DNA of 16,931 nt from the NCBI GenBank assembly GCA_025349905.2, contig MU624825.1:1-16931 (forward strand). The letters are read 5' to 3'. Below are positions 1 to 11,100 of the stretch, piece by piece. The stretch comes from Blastocladiella britannica (Eukaryota > Blastocladiomycota > Blastocladiomycetes > Blastocladiales > Blastocladiaceae). Below the pieces are notes generated by a model. The model searched no databases, was not told the origin of the DNA, and saw nothing but the letters and a program-made list of their open reading frames with translations. The translations under genes and the position numbers were made by a program. Every line of letters starts with the position of its first letter. Positions within the stretch are counted from its first letter, which is position 1.

Positions 1-42
1 TTTTTTGAGGTTCTCTGGGTGAAAACTCATTAATACAAACAG

Positions 43-1194
43 ATAACGCGAATGCCGCACTCTACGCTCGTAAACTCATGCATTACTGCTCCAACGAGCT
101 GGACGGAGGTTCGGGTGGGGGATCGGGTCGTGGAACTGCCGCTGGCGCCAGTATTGACCCGTCGGCCATTCTTGCCCGCGCGTATGATCGCACCATGGCG
201 GATGCGGTTGAAGAGGTACCCTTTTCTATTTTTTCCTTCTTGTTGTCGCATCCAAACTTCGTATTCATTCAGCTGCTGGATTGAACAAAAAAAATAGAAA
301 TTCGTCGGATCCTCGACAGCCCTCCTTGCTGTCCTGACCAATGGCGACGAGCTACGGGTCACCAATTTGGGCGATTGCGGGATTGCGGTGATTCGGGACG
401 GCGAGCTCGTGTTTCGCAGCGAAGAGCAGCAGCACTCGTTCAACTACCCGTACCAGCTGGGCACCGCCGCCCACGACACACCCGCCGACGCCCAGTACTT
501 TAAAATGCACGTCCAGCACGGCGACATTGTGGTGATGGCGTCCGACGGCATTTTTGACAACTTGTTTGACGAGGAAATGCTGGCGATCGTGCGCACCGTG
601 GTCGGGTGGCCGTCGGTCTCCACCATGGGCGTCCAGCCGCCACCTAGCCCGTTCCCGGGCGGGTCCATGTCCGAGTCGGTCGGACGCATTGGCGGCGTGG
701 TATCGGCGGCGCTGGAATGGATGACGCGGTCGGTGCGTGCTGCGACCGTGGCACCTATTGCTCCCGCTTCTGTTTCTGCGGATGCTGCCACTGCTACATC
801 AAGTTCGGAGCCACTATCGCAACAGCAACAACAAGAGCAACAACCGCCACCGACCGATGACGTGGACTTGGCGTCGCTGTTCCCGGCGTCGCTGTCCATC
901 ACGTCGGCAGCGGACGTGCGGGCGCTCACGGCGCGTGCACGGCGGGCATCGCTGCACTTGGCGGTCCGAGCCAGCCCACAGTCAATTGCCGAGGCGATCG
1001 TGGCCAGGGCGCGCGAGGCCGCCGACGACTCGCGTGGGGCGTCGCCCTTCGCGTCACGCGCGATGCGCGAGGGCTTGTACTACCAGGGCGGCAAAGTCGA
1101 CGATGTGGCGGTGGTGGTGGGCGTGGTGCGCGACCCGGCCCGGCTCATGCGCGGGGTCACGCGGAGCTCGCGCATCAGTCAGAGTAACCGCTAA
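43..1194 (+). CDS. PTC7-like PP2C protein phosphatase, 5' partial
   Basis: 3' portion of a metal-dependent Ser/Thr phosphatase of the PTC7/PPTC7 group. The window opens inside an intron (acceptor AG at 41-42). Exons are 43-215 and 298-1194, with an 82-nt intron (216-297, GTACCC...ATAG, phase 0). Visible PP2C motifs are GSSTALLAVL, NLGDCG (usual form NLGDSG), GDIVVMASDGIFDN with a metal-binding Asp, and GGKVDDVAVVV with the C-terminal Asp pair. The first DG motif and any mitochondrial presequence lie upstream of the window. Between the SDG and GGK motifs sits a Ser/Ala/Gln/Pro-rich stretch of roughly 120 residues, including QQQQQEQQPPP. In yeast and animals PTC7 homologues are mitochondrial phosphatases; the same location is only inferred here. 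The next gene starts 134 bp downstream on the same strand. Confidence 0.9.
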
Positions 1195-1328
1195 AGTCGC
1201 TGTGTATGTTTGACCGCAGAGCGTCTTGAAATGGAGGCTGTTGGATTTATGCCCCTCCTCTTTGGTTTCAGCAGACAACCACGCTATTTCATTCAAGAAT
1301 CAGAGCAAACTCTTTCTTTGGACGGAAA

Positions 1329-2201
1329 ATGCCCTACGCCAATCCGACACCAACAACATCAGGAATCGCCTACGGGACCATGCCATCCGCCCCGCCCCCC
1401 GACTACCTAGCCACTCCTGCTGCTTCCGCCGCCGCGGGACGGGCTCTCGAGGACGGGATTGGATTCGGCGACCACAAGCCGGTGGTCTTTGAGTGCGAGC
1501 AGGCGGTGCGGAATGGTATACTATTCTCCGCTGAAGCCATGTATCTCCGAGACTGACGAAAGAGTGACACAGCCTTCATCGCCAAGGTCGCGGCCATTGT
1601 CTTTGCGCAGCTGGCCCTCACGGCCGTCATTTCAGCAGTGCTCACGCTGCTGCCAAACGTGCAGCAGTACATTGTGACCCACACATGGACGCTGTGGGTC
1701 AACTTTGCCCTGACGCTGGTGTTTTTGGTGCTCACGTTCTGGAAGCGGCACAGCGCGCCCACCAACTTCATCTTGTTGACGCTGTTTACCGCAAGTGAGG
1801 CGCTAATGGTCGGGGTGATCGTGGCGTCGTACTCGGCCCGCTCGGTCGTGCAGGCCCTGATCCTCACCGCGGGGATGGTTGGCGCGCTCATGGCATTCGC
1901 CAGTTATGCGGCCAAGAAGAACATGGATCTCAGTGCCCTGGGTGTCGTCCTGTCGGTAGCGCTGATGGGTTTGGTTGTCACCAGTCTGATTGGGATCTTT
2001 TTCCCGTTCGGCAGCGCCCTGACGACCGTGTACTGCGTCATTGGCGCGGTGGTGTTCTCAGGGTACATTGTCTTTGATACCTGGCGGCTCATGACCGTGC
2101 ACCCGCCGGACGAGTACATTGCCGCTGCCCTCGATCTGTACTTGGATGTGATCAACCTGTTCTTGTACATTCTGCAGTTGATCGGGGACCGCGACAACTG
2201 A
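1329..2201 (+). CDS. BAX inhibitor-1 / lifeguard (TMBIM) family membrane protein
   Basis: Seven-helix membrane protein of the TMBIM family, which acts as a Ca2+ leak/cell-death modulator in ER or Golgi membranes. Exons 1329-1515 and 1573-2201 with a 57-nt intron (1516-1572, GTATAC...ACAG, CTGAC branch-like site) give 271 residues. The splice restores the family's entry motif VRNAFIAKVAAIVFAQLAL. Seven hydrophobic segments follow from about residue 63. Near the C-terminus are GYIVFDTWRL and AALDLYLDVINLFLYIL, holding the two Asp typical of the family's pH/Ca2+ sensor. The Pro-rich N-tail carries PPDY (residues 23-26), a PPxY motif common in lifeguard-type members. The start was chosen for the A at -3 and for the reading frame of the tail. 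An upstream ATG (1231) in another frame overlaps the start and could matter if it is transcribed. Confidence 0.93.
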
Positions 2202-2413
2202 GATTATTTGTGTTTTATCATTTTTTTTGAGTTTTTGAAAAATCAAAAAGTATCCGCCCATGTGTACACTTCCCAGAATTCCCAACAAATTTTTATGATA
2301 TTGATCTTACTTCAATTATATTTGGGCAAGTTTTAAACTGGAATTTTTTTCCTTGCATTTGGTCCACTTACAACCTTCATCCATATCCGTAAGCATAGAG
2401 AAACCGAAAAAAA

Positions 2414-5400
2414 ATGGATCCACTCTTGGAGCAGCGTGCCTCCCCAACAAACACGCCCGCGAACGGATCGGCCGCCGCCCTTCCACCGCCAGTAGTCACT
2501 GCTTCACCAGTGGACTTGTCTCCGCAAAACAGTCACAATAGCGGTACCAGCAGCAATGGAAGCGCTGGTGCTGCCCTCGAACACTATTCCTCTGCGTCGC
2601 CCCACGCCGGCCGATCGGGCATCGCCCGTACCCAGTCCACGCATTCCGCGCCTCGGACCATGACCGAATCCCCGTCTTACTCTCAACAACCGCCGCCGTC
2701 ATCGCCAGGATTCAGCGACCAGCGGTCGTCCACGTCCGCATCGCTGCGAGCCATGGCCGAGGCGGGACCCATTCGCATGAACTCGATGCCCAACGACCGT
2801 TCGATCGGTGCCGATCCGATGCCACCCAACGGCCCATTATCCGAAGACGACCGAGCGGCGGACGAAACCAACCGCCGCGCGTCCGTCACCACCGTGGGCG
2901 TCGACGGGTCGGTGATGACGCGCAAACGGTCCATCATGATCCTGGAATCGGGTCCGTCATCGCGCCGCGAATCGTCGGTGTCGTCGATTGGGGTGGCGCC
3001 CATCATTGTCCAAGCACACTTGCACCAGCACGCCATCATTGCCGGATCCACGGTCATTCCGGCGGCGCCGGGAGGTGGCGGCGGCAATGACTCGGACGGG
3101 AGCTTGAACCGCCGCGCTTCGTACCACTCGGGAAGCGGCGGTGTTGGGACGCCGCCGGGGTCTGCGCCCGGGACGCGGGTCGTTTCACGACGCGCCAGTT
3201 CGCGCGAGTCGGGATTGAAGTCGCGGCTTTCCATCACTCACGTCGCTGGAGTCGCCGGCGGAGACTTGATGGACCAGGTCCGAGAGGTGGACGATGGCGG
3301 CAGCAATCCGTCCGATGACGAGGGCACGGACGGCGCTAGGCAGCAACAACAACAACCTCTGTTGCAGCAACCGATTATGGTGTCTCCGCCGTCTATTACC
3401 GGGTCGATTAAACGGCGCATGTCGGCTGGCCCGGACCTCATGTCGTTTAGCAACAGCAGCGGCGTCGGCGGCGCATCTCTGTTGGGACCCAACAGTCCGC
3501 TCTATCCCTTGCTCTCCGCCAACTCGATGGACGGTGACGGAGGAGGCTCGTCGCAAATGGCTGTGGAACACGCCTCGGATAGTGTGCTTCCGATGCCGCA
3601 CTCCCAACCACAGCGCCATCAGGCCACGGGTGTGCCCTCAGGGCTTCGGACACAGGGATTCGACTCGCCGGCGACCATGTCAGCCGAGATCCTGCCGGTG
3701 GTTGCGCCCACAAGTCTCCCGGCATCAGCATCCCATCTGGGCATCTCACCGCTGTCCGCCGCTGCCGCTGGCGCAGCCATGGGCAGCCCGATTGGCAGTG
3801 GAGCCCGGAGTGCGAATGCTCTGGGAACCTCTCCCTCCCCTGCTTCCGGTAACAGCGGCAAGCCAGGGTCGTCCAAACAGCCGCCCAACCCGCTGCTGGT
3901 CAATGTGCTGCGTAAAGACAATGTGATTCGGTCGGCAGCCATGATTGGCACCCCGCTGGTCTCGAAAATGTCCTCCAACTCGGCAGGCGCCGCGTCCGGG
4001 TCATTCAACGACGACACTTACAATCCATTTAGCGCTGCTCCACTCGCCTCGCCCTTACCGCCGTCATCCCCTATGGCCATGACCCCAACGCTGTCGCGGC
4101 TGGTGGGCACGTTCCGAAACCGCACCACGTCGGCCGCGTCCACTGCCAGTTCCACCGTCTCCAAGCAATCGTACCTGACGATGGCCAAACAGCAGAACGC
4201 CGCCGATGCTGCACCATCCAAACTTGGGAGCGCACCGGGACAGGGAAAGAAGGGTCGGCGCATGTCGCTGGGCGCTGCACTCATGATGCCGCCGCCCCCA
4301 CGTGTTTCGGAAAAGATGGATCTCAAGACATTGGCAAGTTTTACGCTTGGTGCACTGGGGATCCTGTATGGGGATGTTGCCACGTACGCTTAATTTCTTT
4401 TTATAGCAGGATGTCGTGCTTCAACTAATACGCGTCCCGTATAAAATACAAGGGGGCCCATGTTCATTCTCAAGGCCTGTTTCAAGGACGGCATCACCCT
4501 GGATCACATCGAGACCGACGTGCTGGGGATCTTGTCGTTCATGATCTGGATCACGATCTTGCTCGGCGTCGTCAAATACTGTTTGGTGGTGCTGCATGCC
4601 GACAACAACGGAGAGGGAGGGATCTTGGCTCTACTGTCGCTTGTTCCGCAACCCGACGACGACGGGTGCCCACCGTTTCTGGCCCAGCACTACCAAAAGG
4701 TGTTTTACATTGCGCTGTGTGGGTGCTCGTTCTTGCTCGCGGACGGACTGGTCACGCCGGCCATCTCAATGCTGGCCGCACTCGAAGGATTCCGCGTGCT
4801 CGAGGACGAGTACCCGAGCATGTTTTCGGTGCACGTCGAGACTTGGCGGATTCCTGTGACTTGTTGTTTGCTGCTCCCGTTGTTTTACGTCCAACGGTAC
4901 TGTATAGTTATTCCATTGTCTATTGGGCAATGTACTCACGAAAACATTGGTTAATAGATTTGGCCTGGGCCGGATCACCAAAGTGTTCCCCGTGGTCATG
5001 TGCATATGGTTCCTGGCCATTGCCGTTGGTGGGGTGCGAAATATCATCCAGGCTCCGTGGGTCCTTAAAGCCTTCAATCCGGGCTACATGATGGATCTTA
5101 TGTACTTGCGTGGGTGGAACGCGACGCTGTCGCTGCTGTCGACGGTTCTGCTGGTCGCCAGTGGCCTCGAGTTTTTATACGCTGACTTGGGCGCATTCAA
5201 GCGCAAGCCGATTATTATCTCGTTCTCGGTGATTTGCGCGCCGTGCATTTTGTGTACGTTTTGTCATTTTGTTTGTATCTCGTTCCTCCCATTCTCACTT
5301 CAATCTCAATGTATATATACAGTGAGTTATCTTGGCCGTACGTGTTCTTATTCCCGCGATCCTTAACCCAGCCGTCAATTCAGAAACTAAAGATATCACA

Positions 5401-6845
5401 TAATATCAGAGGGCGCGGTGTTGCTGACCGCCGACACATCCAACAGCGACGAGTTCCTGCACCTGATCCACAACTTGTTTTTCAAGTCGTTCCCGACATG
5501 GGCGTCGTGGCCGCTGGTGTTACTCGGCATGTGTGTTTCCGCGATTGGATCCCAGGCGGTGATTTCGGGAACCTTTGCTCTTATCGGTACTTTACTTCCG
5601 TTCCATTTTTCTCCAATTTATCGGCGGTTCATTCATTTGATGTATTCTCAGACCAAGCGGTGGCCATTCGAATTGTCCCGCCGATCGAGTCGGTCCACAT
5701 TATGGGCCATGGCGGTCACGGCATGTCGCCCAAATTCAAAGTTTCATTTCAGAGAGCGTTCCATTAACATATAATGTAACATAGGAACCTACTACGTCCC
5801 ATCGTTCTGCTTTGTCCTGTGGGCCGGCAGCACGGTGCTGGTGGCTGTGTTCCAAGACTCGGAAGTATTGGTGGACATGTTTGGGTTCTGTGTGGCAGGG
5901 GCGATGGTGATCACGTCCACGCTGATCCTTATTATCATGAAGGTCAAGTGGAAGTTTGTGACATTCAAGATCTTGCCGTACGGCGTGATCATGTTGTTTG
6001 ACGTGTTGCTGTATGTGCCTTACCCTTTTTTTTTTCATTCATCCGTCATGTGTCCTCATTCCAATATTTGTAATTTAGATTCATTGCATCGTTCATCAAG
6101 ATCGCCAAGATTGGCTGGATCACGTTGATTTACTCGTCGGCCATCTTGGGCATCATGTACGTTCTCAACTTTATGCATTCATCGAAGCTTTACTGATCAA
6201 GCCAAAACATCAGGCACATCTTTGTCTCCACCTGGAACGACATCAACAATGCGCTCGAGCAACGGTTCTGGACCCTGCAACAAGTGCGACAACACATTCG
6301 CGCCAACGGCCGGGTGAAAGGGTGCGGCGTGTTTGTTGCGTATGCCGACGAAGGTACCATTCACCATTTTCATCCATTATTGCCAACAACCAAGACTCAC
6401 CAAAAAAAAAAAAGAGGTCCCACACGTCCTCTCGGTCCTCGCCGAACGTCTTCCGGCCCTCCCCGAAGAGATCGTGCTGCTTACCGTGCAGTGCATGAAG
6501 GGCTTACCGTTTGTCGCCGAGGAGGACCGAGTGACGGTGCGCGCGGTGGACTCGTACCAGGGCGTGTACCGCGTGCTGCTGAATTTCGGGTTTGCCGAAC
6601 GGTCGGCGGATGTGGTGGCGGCGATCGGGAAGGCCAAGAAACGTGGTCTCAAGCTGAAGGACGACGACATGATCACGTACTTTGTGTCCCGGTACTCGGT
6701 GTGCGCGCGCCGCGAGCTGCCATTCTGGAAACGGTGGCAGCATAAGGTGTACGAGGTGCTATCGCGCAACTCCAACAACCAAGTGTCGAATCTCGGGCTG
6801 CCCATTGACAAGGTGATTGAGCTGACCAATGTTCTCATGCTTTGA
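2414..6845 (+). CDS. HAK/KUP-family potassium transporter with long N-terminal extension
   Basis: High-affinity K+ uptake permease of the HAK/KUP type, expected in the plasma membrane. Ten exons: 2414-4383, 4453-4896, 4958-5253, 5323-5337, 5410-5586, 5652-5714, 5785-6010, 6079-6156, 6214-6353, 6415-6845. They sum to 3840 nt, or 1279 residues. Splicing restores the family motifs in order: LGALGILYGD, ADNNGEGGILAL, DGLVTPAISMLAALEG, QRFGLGRITKVFP, LEFLYADLGAF, LSYLGQGAVLL, SQAVISGTFALI, YYVP, then a cytosolic C-domain with EEIVLLTV. Residues 1 to about 635 precede the transporter and are Ser/Pro/Gly-rich with seven RRxS-like sites; usual fungal HAKs have short N-tails. The first K+-site signature is divergent (ATGPMF where most have GTSPLY). 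The start ATG has A at -3 and G at +4. The gene converges on RPL10, leaving 122 bp. The least certain boundary is the donor at 5715 (GTCACG). Confidence 0.92.
5323..5337 (+). other. 15-nt micro-exon (exon 4) of the HAK/KUP transporter gene
   Basis: Preceded by TATATATACAG and followed by GTACGTGTTC. Exon 3 ends one base into a codon, the micro-exon supplies Leu-Ser-Tyr-Leu-Gly plus one base, and exon 5 completes Gln. Together they rebuild the conserved HAK/KUP helix motif LSYLGQGAVLL. Flanking introns are 69 nt (5254-5322) and 72 nt (5338-5409). Skipping it removes exactly five codons without a frameshift. Confidence 0.87.
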
Positions 6846-6967
6846 TTGCTACAACACAGATAGAATAATTCGATATACTTGGCCCCTAATTTCACTCCTG
6901 GGAGAGAGAAAAAAAGAGAAGATTGAAGAACAAAAAAATTGGATTCTGCAAAAAAAAAAACAGACGT
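6846..6967. other. Convergent 3' spacer between the K+ transporter gene and RPL10
   Basis: 122 bp that must hold both 3' ends. It is A-rich on the plus strand, including a run of ten A at 6951-6960. An AATAAT-like element follows the transporter stop. I see no gene in it. Confidence 0.5.
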
Positions 6968-7615
6968 TTAGGCAGCAACGCGACGGAAGTACGACGACAG
7001 CTTGCCGTGGTTACCGTAGATCTTGATACCGTTACCGTCGGGGACAACGGTGCCGTTCTCGAGACCAGCCTGGTAGTCCTCGCGCGAGAGCTTGGTGAAG
7101 CCCCACTTCTTGGAGATGAGAATCTTCTGGCGTCCGGGGAACTTGTACTTGGCACGACGGAGAGCCTCGACCATCACGTCCTTGTTGGCGTCCTTGGTGC
7201 GGATCGACATCAGGATCTGGCCAATGCTCACGCGAGCAGCGAGACCGTAGGGCTTGCCGTAGGCACCGCGCATACCGGTCTGCAGACGATCGGCACCGGC
7301 GCACGACAGCATCTTGTTGATGCGGAGCACGTGGAACGGGTGCACGCGGATACGCATGTGGAACGAGTCCTTACCGGCCTGCTTGATGATGAAACGGTTA
7401 GCCGTCACACGCGCAGCCTCGAGCGCCTCCGACGAGATCTGCTGCAGCTCGTCCGACAGCAAGTGGACCGCCAGGGGGAACGCCTCCACACCGGCACGCT
7501 TGTTTCCGACGTCATAAATGCGGATCTTGGAGTCCGGAACACCACGGCAGAACCGCGACTTCGGGTACGGCTTGTTCTTGCAGTAGCGGTAGCAGCGCGA
7601 CGGACGACGACCCAT
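6968..7615 (-). CDS. RPL10: 60S ribosomal protein L10 (uL16)
   Basis: Cytosolic large-subunit ribosomal protein uL16, which sits near the peptidyl-transferase centre and is needed for late 60S maturation. It is one uninterrupted exon of 215 residues, against 214 in human and 221 in yeast. The start [20 protein letters not shown] is the family's invariant N-terminus, so the ATG at 7615 is firm; the frame extends upstream only through non-ATG codons. Further signatures are [16 protein letters not shown], the P-site loop region [19 protein letters not shown], and a C-terminus ending FRRVAA. The stop is TAA at 6968-6970. It has no intron, unlike most multi-exon genes in this window. Transcription runs toward the K+ transporter gene. 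Confidence 0.98.
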   Translation of the reverse strand: MGRRPSRCYRYCKNKPYPKSRFCRGVPDSKIRIYDVGNKRAGVEAFPLAVHLLSDELQQISSEALEAARVTANRFIIKQAGKDSFHMRIRVHPFHVLRINKMLSCAGADRLQTGMRGAYGKPYGLAARVSIGQILMSIRTKDANKDVMVEALRRAKYKFPGRQKILISKKWGFTKLSREDYQAGLENGTVVPDGNGIKIYGNHGKLSSYFRRVAA

Positions 7616-8172
7616 TTTGATTTCTATTTTATCGTAATTTTTTTCCGTCAATATTTTTTTATTTGTCGAGTATAGTTTGTGCTTCAGATTGTTTTTTTTT
7701 TGTCGTCGTCGTTACTCCAGTTATATATTGGCCACAGTTGTTTTTTCGATAATATAGTCGGGCAAGACGGATGCTTCCGCGTGGCCGCGGTGGGCATTCA
7801 TGGTGGACCAAGCAAAGCATAGTAGTAATATTTGGACGGCAACGACGACACGAAAATAACAAGACCAGAGGTGTGCAGTGCGAGGACCAAGTGAAATAAT
7901 TCAACATACAATATCCTGTGGATATGTGTCGGAGGAGGGGCAGGTGAAATGACAAGTGTGAACAAAACAAAGTCTGTTCTCTTTTCGGGTGAACGCATCG
8001 CAACACAGGCAGGGGAAATCCGCCACTATTTGAACCCGTTTTTTTTTCTGTTTCTGCTTACCTCATCACCGCCCTGAACAACACGACTCAACTAAAAAAA
8101 ACCAAAACGAACGAACTGACTCGAAGCAAAGCACATAGGCACAGGCAAGATTGATTACTCAGCGCACGCAAT
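7616..8172. promoter_or_regulatory. 557-bp spacer: RPL10 upstream region plus kinase 3' end
   Basis: The largest gene-free stretch in the window, lying upstream of RPL10 and downstream of the kinase stop (both minus strand). It is AT-rich with T-runs next to RPL10. It carries a TATA-like site and, at 7777-7790, a small GC-rich inverted repeat (CCGCG-TGGC-CGCGG) that could be a factor site. Short open frames here have no recognisable protein. I checked by eye for tRNA-like folds and B-box-like sequence and saw nothing convincing. Confidence 0.5.
7721..7727 (-). promoter_or_regulatory. Candidate TATA box for RPL10
   Basis: TATATAA on the minus strand, directly preceded by GGCCAA, with its downstream end about 105 nt upstream of the RPL10 ATG. 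The distance allows a short 5' UTR. It is a motif match only, with no transcription-start data. Confidence 0.3.
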
Positions 8173-11100
8173 TTAGTCTTGTTCTTCTTCGTCTTCCTCG
8201 ACAATGGTCATGGCCACTTTGGCCGGCCGCGACCCGTGCGCAATCCCGAGCCCAGCGGTGGCCGCTGCCGAGTCCGCCGCATTCCCAGGAGTTCCATCGC
8301 GGTCGTCGTCGCTATCGCTTTCCCCCTCGCTGCCGCCCTCGCCTCGCCACCGTTCCGCCACATCATCCAGCTGCTGCTCGAGCGCCGTGAGCGAGTGCCG
8401 CGCAAACGCGTGCCACCTTACCTCGCCCAGAAGTACCGCCGACGACGACGGCGACGTGGACGACAACGACCCGGGACCAGAAGAAGACTGACCAGTCGCA
8501 GCTGCTGCTGCCCCGGTGAGGCCAGCACTGGCGGTCCCCGTGCCCGAAAACGATCCTCGTCGACTGGCCGCGCGGCTGCTGGACGGACTGCTCCCCGTGG
8601 ACGCCTGCCGCGAGAATCTTTCAGTGGACCCGCCACTGCTATTCAGCGGCCCCGGCGCCAGCAGCGACGCGCTCAGAGACCGAGCTAAAGCTTCTGATAA
8701 CGCGTCGACCACGGACCCCGACGATGGCGACGCCGCAGTAACGGTCGATTCGTCGGTCGATTTTCGTCGCGGCCTGGGACTGGCAGAAGCGGCAGAAGCG
8801 GCAGCAGCATTGGCAGCAGCAGAGACGGCGGCATCGCGCCGCGCCCGCTCCAGCATCAGCATGTACGTTGCAAACTCGTGCGACGGCGTGCGGGTCTCGA
8901 CGCAGGTGCGGGTGCGGGCCACGTCCGGAAACGACCGCGGCCACCGCGCCGCCATCGCTACGAGCGTCTCGGGGTGCACGCGCATCAGTGGCGGTGGGCT
9001 GCCGTCATCGGGCCGTGCCGCCGAGGGTACAAATAGTTGTGGCGAGACGCGGCGTTCGGCGTCGAACCATGCAAACTGCTGTACCTCGCGCATTGTTGGG
9101 CGGGTGGTCGGGTCCGGGTCCATCATGCGTTTGAGCATGTGCTTGAGTTCTATTTTTGAAAGTTAAGATCGTAGATCCTATAAAAAAAGTGGTTGGTACC
9201 TGGAGACATGGACTCGGGAAACTCAATGTCGCTGGCCATCATGTGCTGGTACATGCGCGCCACATTTCCCTCGTCAAACGGAAGGTAGCCCGACACTAGG
9301 ACAAACAGCGTGACCCCGAGCGACCACACGTCCACGGGCATGCCCACGTACGGTTGCTTGGCGAGCATTTCTACAGTTTGTTTTGTTATGAATTCAATGA
9401 GATTCTTTCCATATATGGGCTGAGATCCCCCGTACCAGGAGCGGCATACGCCAAGCTACCACAGAACGTGCTCATGAGCTCCGCCTCTTCGTCGAGCACA
9501 TTGGTGAAACCTGCGAAAGTTACACATCTGTGAGTAAAAAAAATCACCAAACCCCCAAAAAAAATAAAGAAAGCGAACCAAAATCAATCAGCTGCACATG
9601 CCCCGCGGTATTGATCAGAATGTTATCCGGCTTCAAGTCGCGGTGTACGATCCCGCGCGAGTGGCAGTGCTCGAGCGCATTCACCACCTGCGCCGCCAGA
9701 TGTTGGGTCCGTGCCTCGCTCATGCCGCCACGAAACTCGACCGGTAGCTGCCCGCCTTGCTCCTTGACCACCCATGCAACCCATGGACGAAGCAACTGCA
9801 CCGCATCTGCGGCGGCAGTGTCATTGGTTGGGACGCTTCCAGTGACAACGGCCGGTGGAGTGGAGGGAGGTGGCGCGGACAGTGTGAGTGGCGGTGACGA
9901 TAATGACGGTGGCGAGAGTGGTACTACTGCTGCAGCCAATGACGACGTTGGTAAGAGAGATGGCGGTGGCGATAAGGGACCGCCAGCCTTTGTGCCACTG
10001 CCACTACCACTACCACCGCCAGCAGAAGCAGAGGCAGCCACCGCCGCTGCCGCCATCGACCGCGCCGACTCGCGCGCCTTCCGCTCCACCAACGCGGTCC
10101 GGTCGCGAGCGTGCGCGACCAAGAACTCGAGCAAGTCCCCTCCGGGCTCGAACGTGAACACCAGCTGCACAGCCGCGGGCGAGTCGAGCACCTGCAGTAA
10201 AGGCGCAATGTGCGGGTGGTTGAGCGACGCGGTGACCGCGATCTCGCGCATCGCCGCCCGCCACGCCGCGGGGTCCAGCGTCAGCGTCGACTTGTCCAGA
10301 CACTTGATCACCACTTGCTCGCCCGTCAGCGAGTGCGTCGCTAACTTGATTTTGCCTGCTTGACCTTCTACCAACGTCTTTTGTACGACGTACATGTCCG
10401 AGTCGGTCGTGGTCACGGACGACCGCATCGCGTGTACACCCAGCTGCATTTCGGTCCCCGGGTGGCTGACGCCCGGGTGCGACACAGAACCGGAGGACCC
10501 GGTGGGGCGGGGGACCGGTAGCTGTACAGTCACGGTCGGAAGTTTCACTGCAACTGCTGGTGGTGGTGGTGGCAGTGGTGGGAAGGGTCGTCGCGGCGAG
10601 GCAGTAGTCCCGGTCGTTGCTGTCGATGGAGCCGCCACAGCCGATGACCGTCGCGGTGACCCCGAAATAAACGACTGGGCGACGTCCAGCGCTAAGTCGC
10701 TGCAACTGATCGAGTCGGGCCCGATCATGGGCGTACTTCCCGACAGATCGGCAAACGACTGGATCAGCGACGACAGCGCCGCCAGCCGCTGGTCCGGAGT
10801 CAGGTCACGCGCGGCCAGCGGATCAATTGACCGCACTCGCGGGTCCCGCAGCACAAACGAGGACCGCGACACGCCGGCGCCCAGTGGGGCCGTCATGGTC
10901 GACTGGATCGACTCGTCGCTGCCTTGTTGAAGCGCACTGGCAGATGCAGTGATACGTGAACCGACGGCTTCACCGCCACGGGCGGTTGGGGTCAGCAACA
11001 TTTGCGATGGGGGAAGCGGCTGGGACGACGGCGGTGGGGTGGCCGTGCTCGAGTGCGGGTGCAAGTGGTCCTGCGACTCGCTGCCCGGTAGCCGTCCATC

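Noticed and set aside
2232..2249. TTTTTGA-AAAA-TCAAAAA inverted repeat after the BI-1 stop as a terminator
   Set aside because: Hairpin terminators are not expected for nuclear Pol II genes, and AT-rich palindromes of this size are common in such spacers.
2414..4393. Separate gene for the disordered 659-codon frame upstream of the K+ transporter
   Set aside because: The frame runs straight into LGALGILYGD, the first transporter motif, and splices to exon 2 at a split Thr codon. No other start for the transporter is evident.
5236..5767. Broken or pseudogene K+ transporter, because stops appear between motif blocks
   Set aside because: All stops fall inside short introns with GT/AG ends. The spliced frame is intact, 1279 codons plus stop.
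6923..7675. 250-codon plus-strand frame
   Set aside because: Exact antisense of RPL10; high-GC codon use keeps the opposite strand open.
7616..8172. tRNA or small-RNA gene in the long spacer
   Set aside because: No cloverleaf with paired acceptor stem and B box could be assembled by eye. A tRNAscan or covariance search would be decisive.
8516..9166. 216-codon plus-strand frame
   Set aside because: Antisense to the last kinase exon; composition is that of a shadow frame.
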